A DNA stretch of 64,000 nucleotides. It comes from Mycolicibacterium komanii (GTDB lineage: Bacteria; Actinomycetota; Actinomycetes; Mycobacteriales; Mycobacteriaceae). Below the pieces are notes generated by a model. The model was not told the origin of the DNA. It searched no databases and saw nothing but the letters and a program-made list of their open reading frames with translations. Position 1 is the first letter of the stretch; each line of letters starts with the position of its first letter. This document shows, in pieces, positions 52,498-59,233 of this stretch. Both the position numbers and the translations under genes were made by a program. The DNA is taken from NCBI RefSeq assembly GCF_001050035.1, contig NZ_CVTA01000009.1, positions 1 to 64,000 of the forward strand. Reading direction: 5' to 3'.

Positions 52498-52947
52498 GTG
52501 CTTCGCTTTGATCCGTTCACCGAACTAGATGCTCTGACCCGGGGCCTGCTGGCGAACCAGACCGGATCAAATCGTTCCCCCCGGTTCATGCCGATGGATC
52601 TGTGCAAGATCGACGACCATTACCTACTGACCGCCGATCTTCCCGGCGTTGACCCCGGTTCGGTCGATGTCAGTGTCGACAACGGCATGCTGACCATCTC
52701 CGCACACCGCACGGCACGCTCGGACGACGGCGTCCAGTGGCTGGCCAACGAGCGGTTCTTCGGTACCTACCGCAGACAGCTGAGCCTGGGCGAAGGCGTT
52801 GACACGTCGAATATTTCGGCCACCTATGAGAACGGCGTGCTGTCCGTGACGATCCCGCTGGCCGAACGCGCCAAGCCGCGCAAGATCGACGTCGCCCACG
52901 GCGGCGGTCAGAAGTCGATCGAGCCCACGACCGTCGAAGCCGGGTAA
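52498..52947 (+). CDS. Hsp20/alpha-crystallin family small heat shock protein
   Basis: ATP-independent holdase chaperone of 149 residues. The alpha-crystallin domain spans about 38-130 (LCKIDDHYLLTADLPGVDPGSVDVSVDNGMLTI, ATYENGVLSVTIPLAE); the N-terminus MLRFDPFTELDALTRGLL is typical. GTG start with GTAGGAGGTG upstream. The CIRCE element indicates HrcA control, as for the M. tuberculosis acr2-type gene. A strong terminator follows. Confidence 0.93.
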   Translation: MLRFDPFTELDALTRGLLANQTGSNRSPRFMPMDLCKIDDHYLLTADLPGVDPGSVDVSVDNGMLTISAHRTARSDDGVQWLANERFFGTYRRQLSLGEGVDTSNISATYENGVLSVTIPLAERAKPRKIDVAHGGGQKSIEPTTVEAG

Positions 52948-52958
52948 TCGCCCCTGAT

Positions 52959-53007
52959 CGAGACTGCGGTCAGATCGGTCCAATTGTGCGATCTGACCGC
53001 AGTCTCG
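52959..53007. terminator. Bidirectional terminator between hsp20 and the acetyltransferase
   Basis: Perfect 19-bp inverted repeat, arm CGAGACTGCGGTCAGATCG with an 11-nt loop, between two convergent genes, 11 bases past the hsp20 stop and 15 from the acetyltransferase stop. It can serve both directions. Confidence 0.82.
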
Positions 53008-53022
53008 CCCCGTCTACGCACG

Positions 53023-53643
53023 TCACGTGTGACGGTTCAACCGGTACTGCAGGTTGTTTCGCACCGCCGGCCACTCGACGTCCAGGATCGAGTAGACCAC
53101 CGTGTCCCGCCGCGACCCGTCGGGCAGCACCTGGTGGCTGCGCAGGATTCCGTCCAATTTGGCGCCGAGCCGCTCGATCGCTGCGCGGCTGGCCATGTTG
53201 AAGTAGTGCGTGCGAAATTCGACTGCGACACAACCGAGTTCGTCGAACGCGTGGCCGAGCATCAGCAGCTTGGTCTCGGAGTTGACCCCGCTGCGCCGCG
53301 CCGAGGCCACGTACCACGTATTGCCGATCTCGAGCCGTCGGTTGAGTGCGTCGACGGCCATGTAGCTCGACGACCCCACCAGTGTCCCGTCGTGACGCCG
53401 CACCACGAACGTCAACCCGGTGTCGGGGGCCTGCACCGCCAATCGGGCGTCCACCCACCGCTCGACGTCTTCTGGTGCGGGCGCTGCGGTGAACCACAGC
53501 CGACCGAGCTCACCGTCGGCGGCGGCCGCCGCGATCTCTGAGACATGCTCGCGGCGCAGCGGTTCCAGGGTCACCCAGCGGTCGCCGGTCAGACCGACCG
53601 GCTGGACGAAACCGCTTCCGCCGCCTACCCGACCGTCGCCCAC
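53023..53643 (-). CDS. GNAT family N-acetyltransferase (RimJ/RimL-like)
   Basis: Acetyl-CoA-dependent acetyltransferase of about 206 residues: VTLEPLRREHVSEI at the start of the fold, TFVVRRHDGTLVGSSSY, RLEIGNTWY and KLLMLGHAFDELGCVAVEFRTHYFNMASRAAIERLGAKLDG, the RimJ/RimL pattern. Substrate unknown (amine or protein N-terminus). GTG 53643 is the only plausible start upstream of the domain and overlaps the previous gene by 19 bases; the long in-frame ORF further upstream is an overlap artefact. Confidence 0.82.
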   Translation of the reverse strand: MGDGRVGGGSGFVQPVGLTGDRWVTLEPLRREHVSEIAAAAADGELGRLWFTAAPAPEDVERWVDARLAVQAPDTGLTFVVRRHDGTLVGSSSYMAVDALNRRLEIGNTWYVASARRSGVNSETKLLMLGHAFDELGCVAVEFRTHYFNMASRAAIERLGAKLDGILRSHQVLPDGSRRDTVVYSILDVEWPAVRNNLQYRLNRHT

Positions 53644-54041
53644 GCGGCCACCATCGCCCAGACCGACAAGACCGCCGCGACCACGGCCATCGCCGCGCCG
53701 ATATAGAGCCCGTAACCCGCGGACACGGGTGAGTACACGTAGAGCCGGTAGTACCACACGGCCAGCACCACCAACAGAACCGAAATCGCCAGCGCGGCAG
53801 TCGATGCCAGGCGAGCCGAGAAGCCGCGGGCCGACATCGCACCCGCGACGATCAAGAACGACGCCAGCAGCACGATCAGCTGGCCCACCCCGAACCCCGG
53901 CTTGGGCGCCGGTAGATCGCCGAAGATTCCGCCGATCGCACTGACCCGGCCGCCGCTCGCGGTCAACCAAGGCAGCCATGCGCTCACCGACACGATCGCC
54001 CCGCACAAGGCGACCAGCCATCCAGGGCGCACTCGCGACAT
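53625..54041 (-). CDS. Four-helix membrane protein of unknown function
   Basis: A 138-residue protein with four predicted membrane helices (about 8-25, 53-70, 78-97 and 112-135). No family motif is recognised. The ATG has no Shine-Dalgarno sequence but TAGGCT lies 6 nt upstream, fitting a leaderless message. Overlap with the acetyltransferase suggests co-expression. It diverges from the cupin gene by 78 bp. Confidence 0.72.
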   Translation of the reverse strand: MSRVRPGWLVALCGAIVSVSAWLPWLTASGGRVSAIGGIFGDLPAPKPGFGVGQLIVLLASFLIVAGAMSARGFSARLASTAALAISVLLVVLAVWYYRLYVYSPVSAGYGLYIGAAMAVVAAVLSVWAMVAAWATVG

Positions 54042-54119
54042 GCCACGAGCCTATCGGCTGGATCGCGCCGAAACGGTCTCTAGTCTTGAGTGTCCGACAC
54101 CGAAAAGGCAGGTACTGGA

Positions 54120-54566
54120 ATGACCGATCTTCCGGACTGGGCACAACGCCTCGACCTGTCCCCCCATCCGGAGGGCGGCTGGTACAGGGAGACCTGGCGC
54201 AGCGACCTGACCGTCCCGCAGTCAGCGCTGCCGCCCGCCTACACCGGCCCCCGCAGTGCCGGCACGGCGATCCTCTTTCTGTTGATGCCGGGTCAGCAGT
54301 CGGCGTGGCACACCGTGCGCAGCGCCGAACTGTGGCTCTTCCACGCGGGCAGCCCGCTGCTGCTCGAGGTCGGACCCGAACAGGACCGTGCCGCAGCGCA
54401 TCTACTGGGCGCCGACATCCTCGCCGGTGAACAGCCCCAGTTCGTCGTGCCGCCGGGCCACTGGCAGCGCGCCCGCCCCCGCGATGACGAGCCGAGTCTC
54501 GTCAGCTGCGTGGTGGTGCCTGGCTTCGATTTCGCAGACTTCGAACTCGCGGCTCCCACCGGCTGA
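54120..54566 (+). CDS. Cupin superfamily protein (DUF985)
   Basis: A 148-residue cupin of the DUF985/cupin_5 family. LDLSPHPEGGWYRETWRS at residues 10-27 is the family hallmark; AWHTVRSAELWLFHAGSPL and the VPPGHWQRARP strand give metal-site His/Glu positions. Function is unknown, possibly sugar or small-molecule isomerisation. ATG 54120 with AGGCAGG is chosen over an upstream GTG at 54090. It is convergent with the S4-domain gene, 3 bases apart. Confidence 0.85.
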   Translation: MTDLPDWAQRLDLSPHPEGGWYRETWRSDLTVPQSALPPAYTGPRSAGTAILFLLMPGQQSAWHTVRSAELWLFHAGSPLLLEVGPEQDRAAAHLLGADILAGEQPQFVVPPGHWQRARPRDDEPSLVSCVVVPGFDFADFELAAPTG

Positions 54567-54569
54567 ACG

Positions 54570-54935
54570 TCAGCGCGGGCCCGCGCGCAGCCGTTCCAGC
54601 ATCCGGCGGTCCCGCTTGGTCGGCCGACCCGCACCGCGGTCGCGGGCCGCAAACTGCACCGTCTCGGTGATCGGCGGCTTGGGCGTCCGGTCGAGGTAAC
54701 ACGTCGACGCGTCCGCAGCGCCCACCCGCTTCTGGATCACCCGCAGCACCTCGACGACGCGCGTGGTCTGTCCGATTCGGGCCCGGACCTCGTCCCCGGG
54801 CGACACCATGGTCGCCGGCTTGGCTGGCCGACCGTTGACCCGGACGTGCCCACCGCGGCATGCCTCCGCGGCATCCGGCCTGGTCTTGGCCAGCCGGACC
54901 GACCACAACCACCTGTCTATGCGGGTCGACTCCAC
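54570..54935 (-). CDS. S4-domain RNA-binding protein (Hsp15-like)
   Basis: A protein of about 121 residues. The S4 fold, RIDRWLWSVRLAKTRPDAAEACRGGHVRVNGRPAKPATMVSPGDEV, fills residues 4-50; the basic C-terminal part (DRGAGRPTKRDRRMLERLR) is typical of Hsp15/YrfH-type proteins that bind stalled 50S subunits. GTG 54935 gives the family's usual N-terminus; a TTG nine codons upstream is less likely. Confidence 0.87.
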   Translation of the reverse strand: MESTRIDRWLWSVRLAKTRPDAAEACRGGHVRVNGRPAKPATMVSPGDEVRARIGQTTRVVEVLRVIQKRVGAADASTCYLDRTPKPPITETVQFAARDRGAGRPTKRDRRMLERLRAGPR

Positions 54936-54962
54936 GTCACCATCATGAACCCTCCACGGCAA

Positions 54963-54991
54963 CCTTATTGTGACCTTATTTCTGCCTTATT
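54963..54991 (+). repeat. Three CCTTATT direct repeats with an 11-bp period
   Basis: CCTTATT at 54963-54969, 54974-54980 and 54985-54991, exactly 11 bp apart, in an AT-rich stretch 62-90 bases upstream of the SDR start. The spacing is one helical turn, so it could be a regulator-binding array on one face of the DNA. Confidence 0.6.
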
Positions 54992-55052
54992 TTTCTTAAA
55001 AAGGGGTGTACGGTGAGTCCACGCGGGCGCTCAGCGACGGAAGGAGCCCGAC

Positions 55053-55631
55053 ATGGTTCACGATCCCGAACGCATCGTTCTGGTCACCGGCGGCTCGAGG
55101 GGTCTCGGCGCAAGGGTCGCGCGCCAGCTCGGCAGCGTGGACACCCACGTCGTCGTGACACGCGACGTCTCCGACGAGGTCGAATCCGCGGAGGTGATCG
55201 ACGGCATCGCATCGCGCTTCGGCCGATTGAACACCTTGATCCTCAACTCGTCGGATGCGCTCGACACCGGGGCGGACCCCGAGTGCGCGATGCGTCTGAA
55301 CCGCGACGCCCAACGGCGCCTGGCGCTGGCGGCGCTGCCGTTGATGCCGGTCGGCGGTCGGATCGTGTTCGTCACCAGCCACCAAGCCCACTTCTTCCCC
55401 GACAAAGCGGTGCCCAAGGGCTACACCGCCGTCGCGGCGAGCATGCGGGCCGGCGAAACCGCCCTGCTGACAAGGCGTTCGGAGTTCCGCCAGGCCGGCG
55501 TGCAGCTCACGGTGGTGTCCGGCGACATGGGCCACATGACCTTCGCCGACGCCGTCGTCGAAGCGGCCACCACGCCGAACCCGGCGAGCATCGTCTTCGT
55601 CGGCAGGTCCGACTACCTGATGACCGCCTGA
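55053..55631 (+). CDS. SDR-like protein with altered active site
   Basis: A short 192-residue member of the SDR superfamily. The cofactor motif VTGGSRGLGARVA is intact and NSSD replaces NAG. The catalytic segment reads GYTAVAASM, with Ala where YxxxK has Lys, and the usual C-terminal substrate loop is shortened. It may bind nucleotide without dehydrogenase activity. ATG start with GGAAGGAG. The upstream region carries the CCTTATT repeats. Confidence 0.78.
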   Translation: MVHDPERIVLVTGGSRGLGARVARQLGSVDTHVVVTRDVSDEVESAEVIDGIASRFGRLNTLILNSSDALDTGADPECAMRLNRDAQRRLALAALPLMPVGGRIVFVTSHQAHFFPDKAVPKGYTAVAASMRAGETALLTRRSEFRQAGVQLTVVSGDMGHMTFADAVVEAATTPNPASIVFVGRSDYLMTA

Positions 55632-55638
55632 CGCCCAC

Positions 55639-56412
55639 TCACTGCAGCGAGCTCAGGTTGAACGCGGCCCCGGTGCAATCCGCCACCGCGGCCAACCTCC
55701 CGTAGGGCGTGTCCTCGGCGTCGCGGATCACGCTGCCGCCGTTGTCGAGGACCACCTGCACGGTCTTGTCGACGTCATCGGCGCCCAGGAAGAAATTCCA
55801 GTTCGACGGCTGTTCCTCGGGCAGGAACGCGCTGCCGTCCATCAGGCCGAGCAGCGCCTCTCCGCCGAAGCTCGCTGTGCTGTACCGGAATTCGTCGGCG
55901 TCGGAGACCGTGTCGAACTGCCAGTCGAACAGCTCGCGGTAGAACCGCTGGGTCCCGGCGTAGTCGCGGCCGGTCCACTGGAAGTACACCGGTGCGCCGT
56001 GTTCGTTGACGATCTCGAATCCGTCGTGCCCGCCCGGCTGCCACAGCCCGACGAACGCCCCGGCGGGATCCGACAGCATCCCCATCCAGCCCTTGCCCTT
56101 GATCTCCATCACGGGTGCTCCGCAGGTGGTCGCGCCCGCGGCGATCGCGATATCGAGCGTGGCCTTGGCGTCGGTGGTGTGGAAGTAGGTGGTCCAGCCG
56201 TCGGGACTGTTCCATTGCGGATCGTTGGCCATCAGGCCGGCGATCGGCCTGCCGTCTTTGGATGCGGTGACGTAGCCGCCGAACTCGGGGCCAGCCGACT
56301 CGAACGTCCAGCCGAACACCTCTGCGTAGAAGGCTTGTGAGCGTTCGACGTCCGAGGACGCCAGGTCGATCCAGATCGGGGCGCCCACAGGGGCGGAATT
56401 GCGGACGGGCAC
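55639..56412 (-). CDS. VOC family protein with two glyoxalase domains
   Basis: A 257-residue protein with two VOC units (about 10-125: WIDLASSDVERSQAFYAEVFGWTF; about 135-255: YFQWTGRDYAGTQRFYRELFDWQF). The layout resembles M. tuberculosis Rv0577 (CFP32/TB27.3), linked to methylglyoxal or F0 chemistry; equivalence is not established. ATG with a GAAGGAGAC site. A hairpin lies 65 bases upstream. Confidence 0.85.
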   Translation of the reverse strand: MPVRNSAPVGAPIWIDLASSDVERSQAFYAEVFGWTFESAGPEFGGYVTASKDGRPIAGLMANDPQWNSPDGWTTYFHTTDAKATLDIAIAAGATTCGAPVMEIKGKGWMGMLSDPAGAFVGLWQPGGHDGFEIVNEHGAPVYFQWTGRDYAGTQRFYRELFDWQFDTVSDADEFRYSTASFGGEALLGLMDGSAFLPEEQPSNWNFFLGADDVDKTVQVVLDNGGSVIRDAEDTPYGRLAAVADCTGAAFNLSSLQ

Positions 56413-56476
56413 GACGGTCTCCTTCGAGGTGAGTGGTCAGTCACCGGTGCAGACCGCCGTCGGCCCGAAAACTCAT

Positions 56477-56532
56477 CGAACGTGCGCTGAGCGCGAGAAT
56501 CGAGCGGCGATTTCGTACTGAGCGCACGTTCG
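56477..56532. terminator. Hairpin downstream of the amidohydrolase gene
   Basis: CGAACGTGCGCT (56477-56488) and AGCGCACGTTCG (56521-56532) are perfect complements, and the interior (GCGAGAATCG against CGATTTCGT) pairs imperfectly, giving a long stem. It begins 7 bases after the stop of the leftward amidohydrolase gene. Confidence 0.7.
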
Positions 56533-56538
56533 GCGACG

Positions 56539-57441
56539 TCAAGGGGAGACGCCCAGGACGCGCAGCGCGTTCTCCTTGTAGATCAGCGATCGCACCGTCG
56601 GATCGACGTCGAGGGTGTCGAAGTCGCTGCGCCACCGGTCGATCTGGATGTACGGGAAGTCCGTGCCGAACAGCACCTTCGTGCGCAGCTGCCTGCTCAT
56701 CGCGCGGACCAGCTGCGGCGGGAAGTACTTCGGGCTCCAGCCGGACAGGTCGATGTACACGTTGGCCTTGTGCGTGGCGATCGCGATCTGCGAGTCGACC
56801 CACGGCACCGCGGGATGGGCCATCACGATCGTCATGTCCGGGAAGTCGGCGGCGACGTCGTCGAGCAGCATCGGGTCGGAGTAGCGCAGCTTGATGCGGT
56901 GCCCGCCCGGCAGCCCCGACCCCATCCCGGTCTGCCCGGTGTGGAACAACGCGGGCAGCCCGGCCTCGGTGATCGCCTCGTAGATCGGGTAGAAGCGACG
57001 ATCGTTGGGCTCGAATGCCTGCATGCTCGGATGAAACTTGAAGCCCTTGACCCCGTAGTCGCGGACGAGCTCGTGGACCCGGTGCACCGCACGGCGCTCG
57101 TGCCACGGGTCGACGCTGCCGAACGGGATCAACACGTCGTTGTTGCGCGCGGCGCCCGCGACGAGGTCCTCGATCGAGTTCGGCGTGTGCCGCATCGCGG
57201 TCCGCGCGTCGATCGTGAACACCACCGCGGCCGTGTTGTGCCGCCGGTACAGGTCGGCGATCGCGTCGACACCGGCCATCGCGCCGGGCGGCATCTTGAA
57301 GTACTTCTCGGTCGCCTCGACGAGCTCGTCGACGTACGCCTTGTGGCCGTGGCCGTCGATCTCGACGTGGGTGTGGATGTCGACCGCTGCGATGCTCGCG
57401 AAATCGATGCCGTATTCGTACTTCTCGCCGCGTACCGTCAC
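56539..57441 (-). CDS. Amidohydrolase family protein (ACMSD-like TIM barrel)
   Basis: A 300-residue metal-dependent hydrolase/decarboxylase of the amidohydrolase_2 class: DIHTHVEIDG near residue 21 supplies the first metal ligands, KGFKFHPSMQAF and ALFHTGQTG the middle ones, and LFGTDFPY the catalytic Asp. Relatives hydrolyse cyclic compounds or decarboxylate aromatic acids. GTG start without Shine-Dalgarno sequence, with TATCGT 7 nt upstream (leaderless). It diverges from the DUF1330 gene by 4 bp. Confidence 0.87.
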   Translation of the reverse strand: MTVRGEKYEYGIDFASIAAVDIHTHVEIDGHGHKAYVDELVEATEKYFKMPPGAMAGVDAIADLYRRHNTAAVVFTIDARTAMRHTPNSIEDLVAGAARNNDVLIPFGSVDPWHERRAVHRVHELVRDYGVKGFKFHPSMQAFEPNDRRFYPIYEAITEAGLPALFHTGQTGMGSGLPGGHRIKLRYSDPMLLDDVAADFPDMTIVMAHPAVPWVDSQIAIATHKANVYIDLSGWSPKYFPPQLVRAMSRQLRTKVLFGTDFPYIQIDRWRSDFDTLDVDPTVRSLIYKENALRVLGVSP

Positions 57442-57454
57442 CTACGTGACGATA
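57433..57454. promoter_or_regulatory. Symmetric divergent leaderless promoter pair
   Basis: CGTCAC-CTAC-GTGACG (57436-57451) contains both divergent GTG start codons. TACCGT (57433-57438) is 7 nt before the rightward GTG, and on the other strand TATCGT (57449-57454) is 7 nt before the leftward GTG. Each -10 element therefore lies inside the opposite coding sequence. Confidence 0.6.
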
Positions 57455-57766
57455 TATGCGCTGAACCTCTTCGACGTCGCCGACCGCGAGGAGTATCTCG
57501 CCTATTCGAGGCGCTCCCCCGCCGAGGTGGCCAAGCACGGCGGTCGCGTCGTCGCCCTGGGCCAGTTCCGCGAGGCCGTGCTCGGCGACATCGAGCCCCG
57601 CACGGTGCTGATCCTCGTCGAGTGGGACTCCAAGGACGCGTTCGACGGCTACTGCAACGACCCCGAACTCGCCGACCTCCACGCGCACCGCGAGAACGGA
57701 TCATCGTCGTACGTCTGGCACCTGTTCGACCGCCTGGACGACCTGCGGCCGCTGCTCAGGCCGTGA
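57446..57766 (+). CDS. DUF1330 family protein
   Basis: A 106-residue dimeric alpha-beta barrel-type protein of the DUF1330 family: TIYALNLFDVADREEYLAYSRRSPAEVAKHGGRVVALGQ, and PRTVLILVEWDSKDAFDGYCNDPEL. Function unknown; such proteins often accompany catabolic enzymes. The GTG at 57446 is the only start before the first strand and has no ribosome site; TACCGT lies 7 nt upstream. It is convergent with the aldehyde dehydrogenase gene, 3 bases apart. Confidence 0.8.
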   Translation: MTIYALNLFDVADREEYLAYSRRSPAEVAKHGGRVVALGQFREAVLGDIEPRTVLILVEWDSKDAFDGYCNDPELADLHAHRENGSSSYVWHLFDRLDDLRPLLRP

Positions 57767-57769
57767 CGA

Positions 57770-59206
57770 TCACCCGGCGGCGGCCTCCGGCGCGTAGCCC
57801 AGCGCGGCCTTGATCTCCAGGAACTCGTCGAACGCGAAGTGTCCCCATTCTCGGCCGTTGCCGCTGCGCTTGTATCCGCCGAACGGCGCGGCCATGTCGA
57901 AGCCGTGGTTGATGGCCACCGAGCCTGCCCGGATCCTGCGCGCGACTGCGCGCGCCTTCTCCAGGTCGGCACCCGAAACATAGCCGGCCAGGCCGTATTC
58001 CGTATCGTTGGCGATCTCGAGCGCTTGGTCGAGGTCGTCGTAGCCGAGGATGCACAGCACCGGGCCGAAGATCTCTTCGCGGGCGATCGTCATGTCGTTG
58101 GTGACGTTGGCGAACACCGTCGGCTTGACGTAGTAGCCCTTGTCGAGCCCGTCCGGCCGTCCGGTACCGCCGATGACGACGGTCGCGCCCTCGTCGATGC
58201 CCTTCTGGATCAGGCCCTGGATCTTGTCGAACTGCGCCTTGGAGGCCACCGGGCCGATCGCGGTCTTGTCGTCGGGATCGCCGACCTTGACCGCACCCGC
58301 CACCTCACGGGCGATCGTGATCGCCTCGTCCATGCGTGAGTTCGGTACCAGCATGCGCGACGGCGCATTGCAGCTCTGGCCGCTGTTCATCATCATCACC
58401 GAGACGCCGGCGGTCACGCTCTTGGCGAAGTCGTCGTCGTCGAGCACGATGTTCGGGCTCTTCCCGCCGAGTTCCTGGGTGACCCGCTTGACCGTCAGCG
58501 CCGCGTTCTTCGCAACGTCGACACCGGCTCGCGTCGACCCGGTGAACGACACCATGTCGATGTCGGGATGCGCCGACAGCGCCGCTCCGACACCCGGACC
58601 GTCACCGAACACCAGGTTGTACACGCCGGCGGGAACGCCTGCCGCATCGAGGATCTCGGTGAAGACCTGACCTGAGTACGGCGCGACCTCCGACGGTTTG
58701 AGCACCATCGTGCAACCCGTGGCCAACGCAGGGAACACCTTGCAGGCGATCTGGTTGATCGGCCAGTTCCACGGCGTGATCAGCCCGCACACGCCGATCG
58801 GCTCCTTGACCACCAGCGTGGCGCCGTGCTGCTCCTCGAATTCGAAGTTCTTCAGCACGTCGATGGCCGTGGCGAGGTGACCCAGCCCGAGGTTGACCTG
58901 CGGCCCGGCGGCGAGCGAGGCGGGCGCACCCATTTCCTCGTTGACCGCGTCGGCGAGGTCGCCCGCGCGCTTGGAGTACTCGCCCATGATCGCCTGCAGC
59001 AGGTCGAGCCGCTCGTCGCGGCTGGTCTGCGACCAGGTGGCGAACGCCCGGCGGGCGGCCTGCACCGCGACGTCGACGTCGGCCGAGGAGCCGATCGCGA
59101 TCTTGCCGGAAACCTGTTCGGTGGTGGGGTTGTCGACCTCGAGGCTGTTGGGCCGGATCGGGTCGACCCACTGGCCGTCGATGTAGAACTTCAGATATTC
59201 GCGCAT
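57770..59206 (-). CDS. Aldehyde dehydrogenase family protein
   Basis: NAD(P)-dependent aldehyde dehydrogenase of 478 residues. The catalytic Glu is in TQELGGKSPNIV, the nucleophile Cys in NSGQSCNAPSR, and the cofactor motif in FTGSTRAGVDV; the C-terminal FGGYKRSGNGREWG is usual. It oxidises an aldehyde to the acid. Last gene of a leftward operon running from the Gfo/Idh gene; it may receive an aldehyde made by the thiamine-diphosphate enzyme just upstream (27-bp gap). Confidence 0.92.
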   Translation of the reverse strand: MREYLKFYIDGQWVDPIRPNSLEVDNPTTEQVSGKIAIGSSADVDVAVQAARRAFATWSQTSRDERLDLLQAIMGEYSKRAGDLADAVNEEMGAPASLAAGPQVNLGLGHLATAIDVLKNFEFEEQHGATLVVKEPIGVCGLITPWNWPINQIACKVFPALATGCTMVLKPSEVAPYSGQVFTEILDAAGVPAGVYNLVFGDGPGVGAALSAHPDIDMVSFTGSTRAGVDVAKNAALTVKRVTQELGGKSPNIVLDDDDFAKSVTAGVSVMMMNSGQSCNAPSRMLVPNSRMDEAITIAREVAGAVKVGDPDDKTAIGPVASKAQFDKIQGLIQKGIDEGATVVIGGTGRPDGLDKGYYVKPTVFANVTNDMTIAREEIFGPVLCILGYDDLDQALEIANDTEYGLAGYVSGADLEKARAVARRIRAGSVAINHGFDMAAPFGGYKRSGNGREWGHFAFDEFLEIKAALGYAPEAAAG

Positions 59207-59233
59207 GCTCTTACTCTTCCCTAGATGGCCGGC

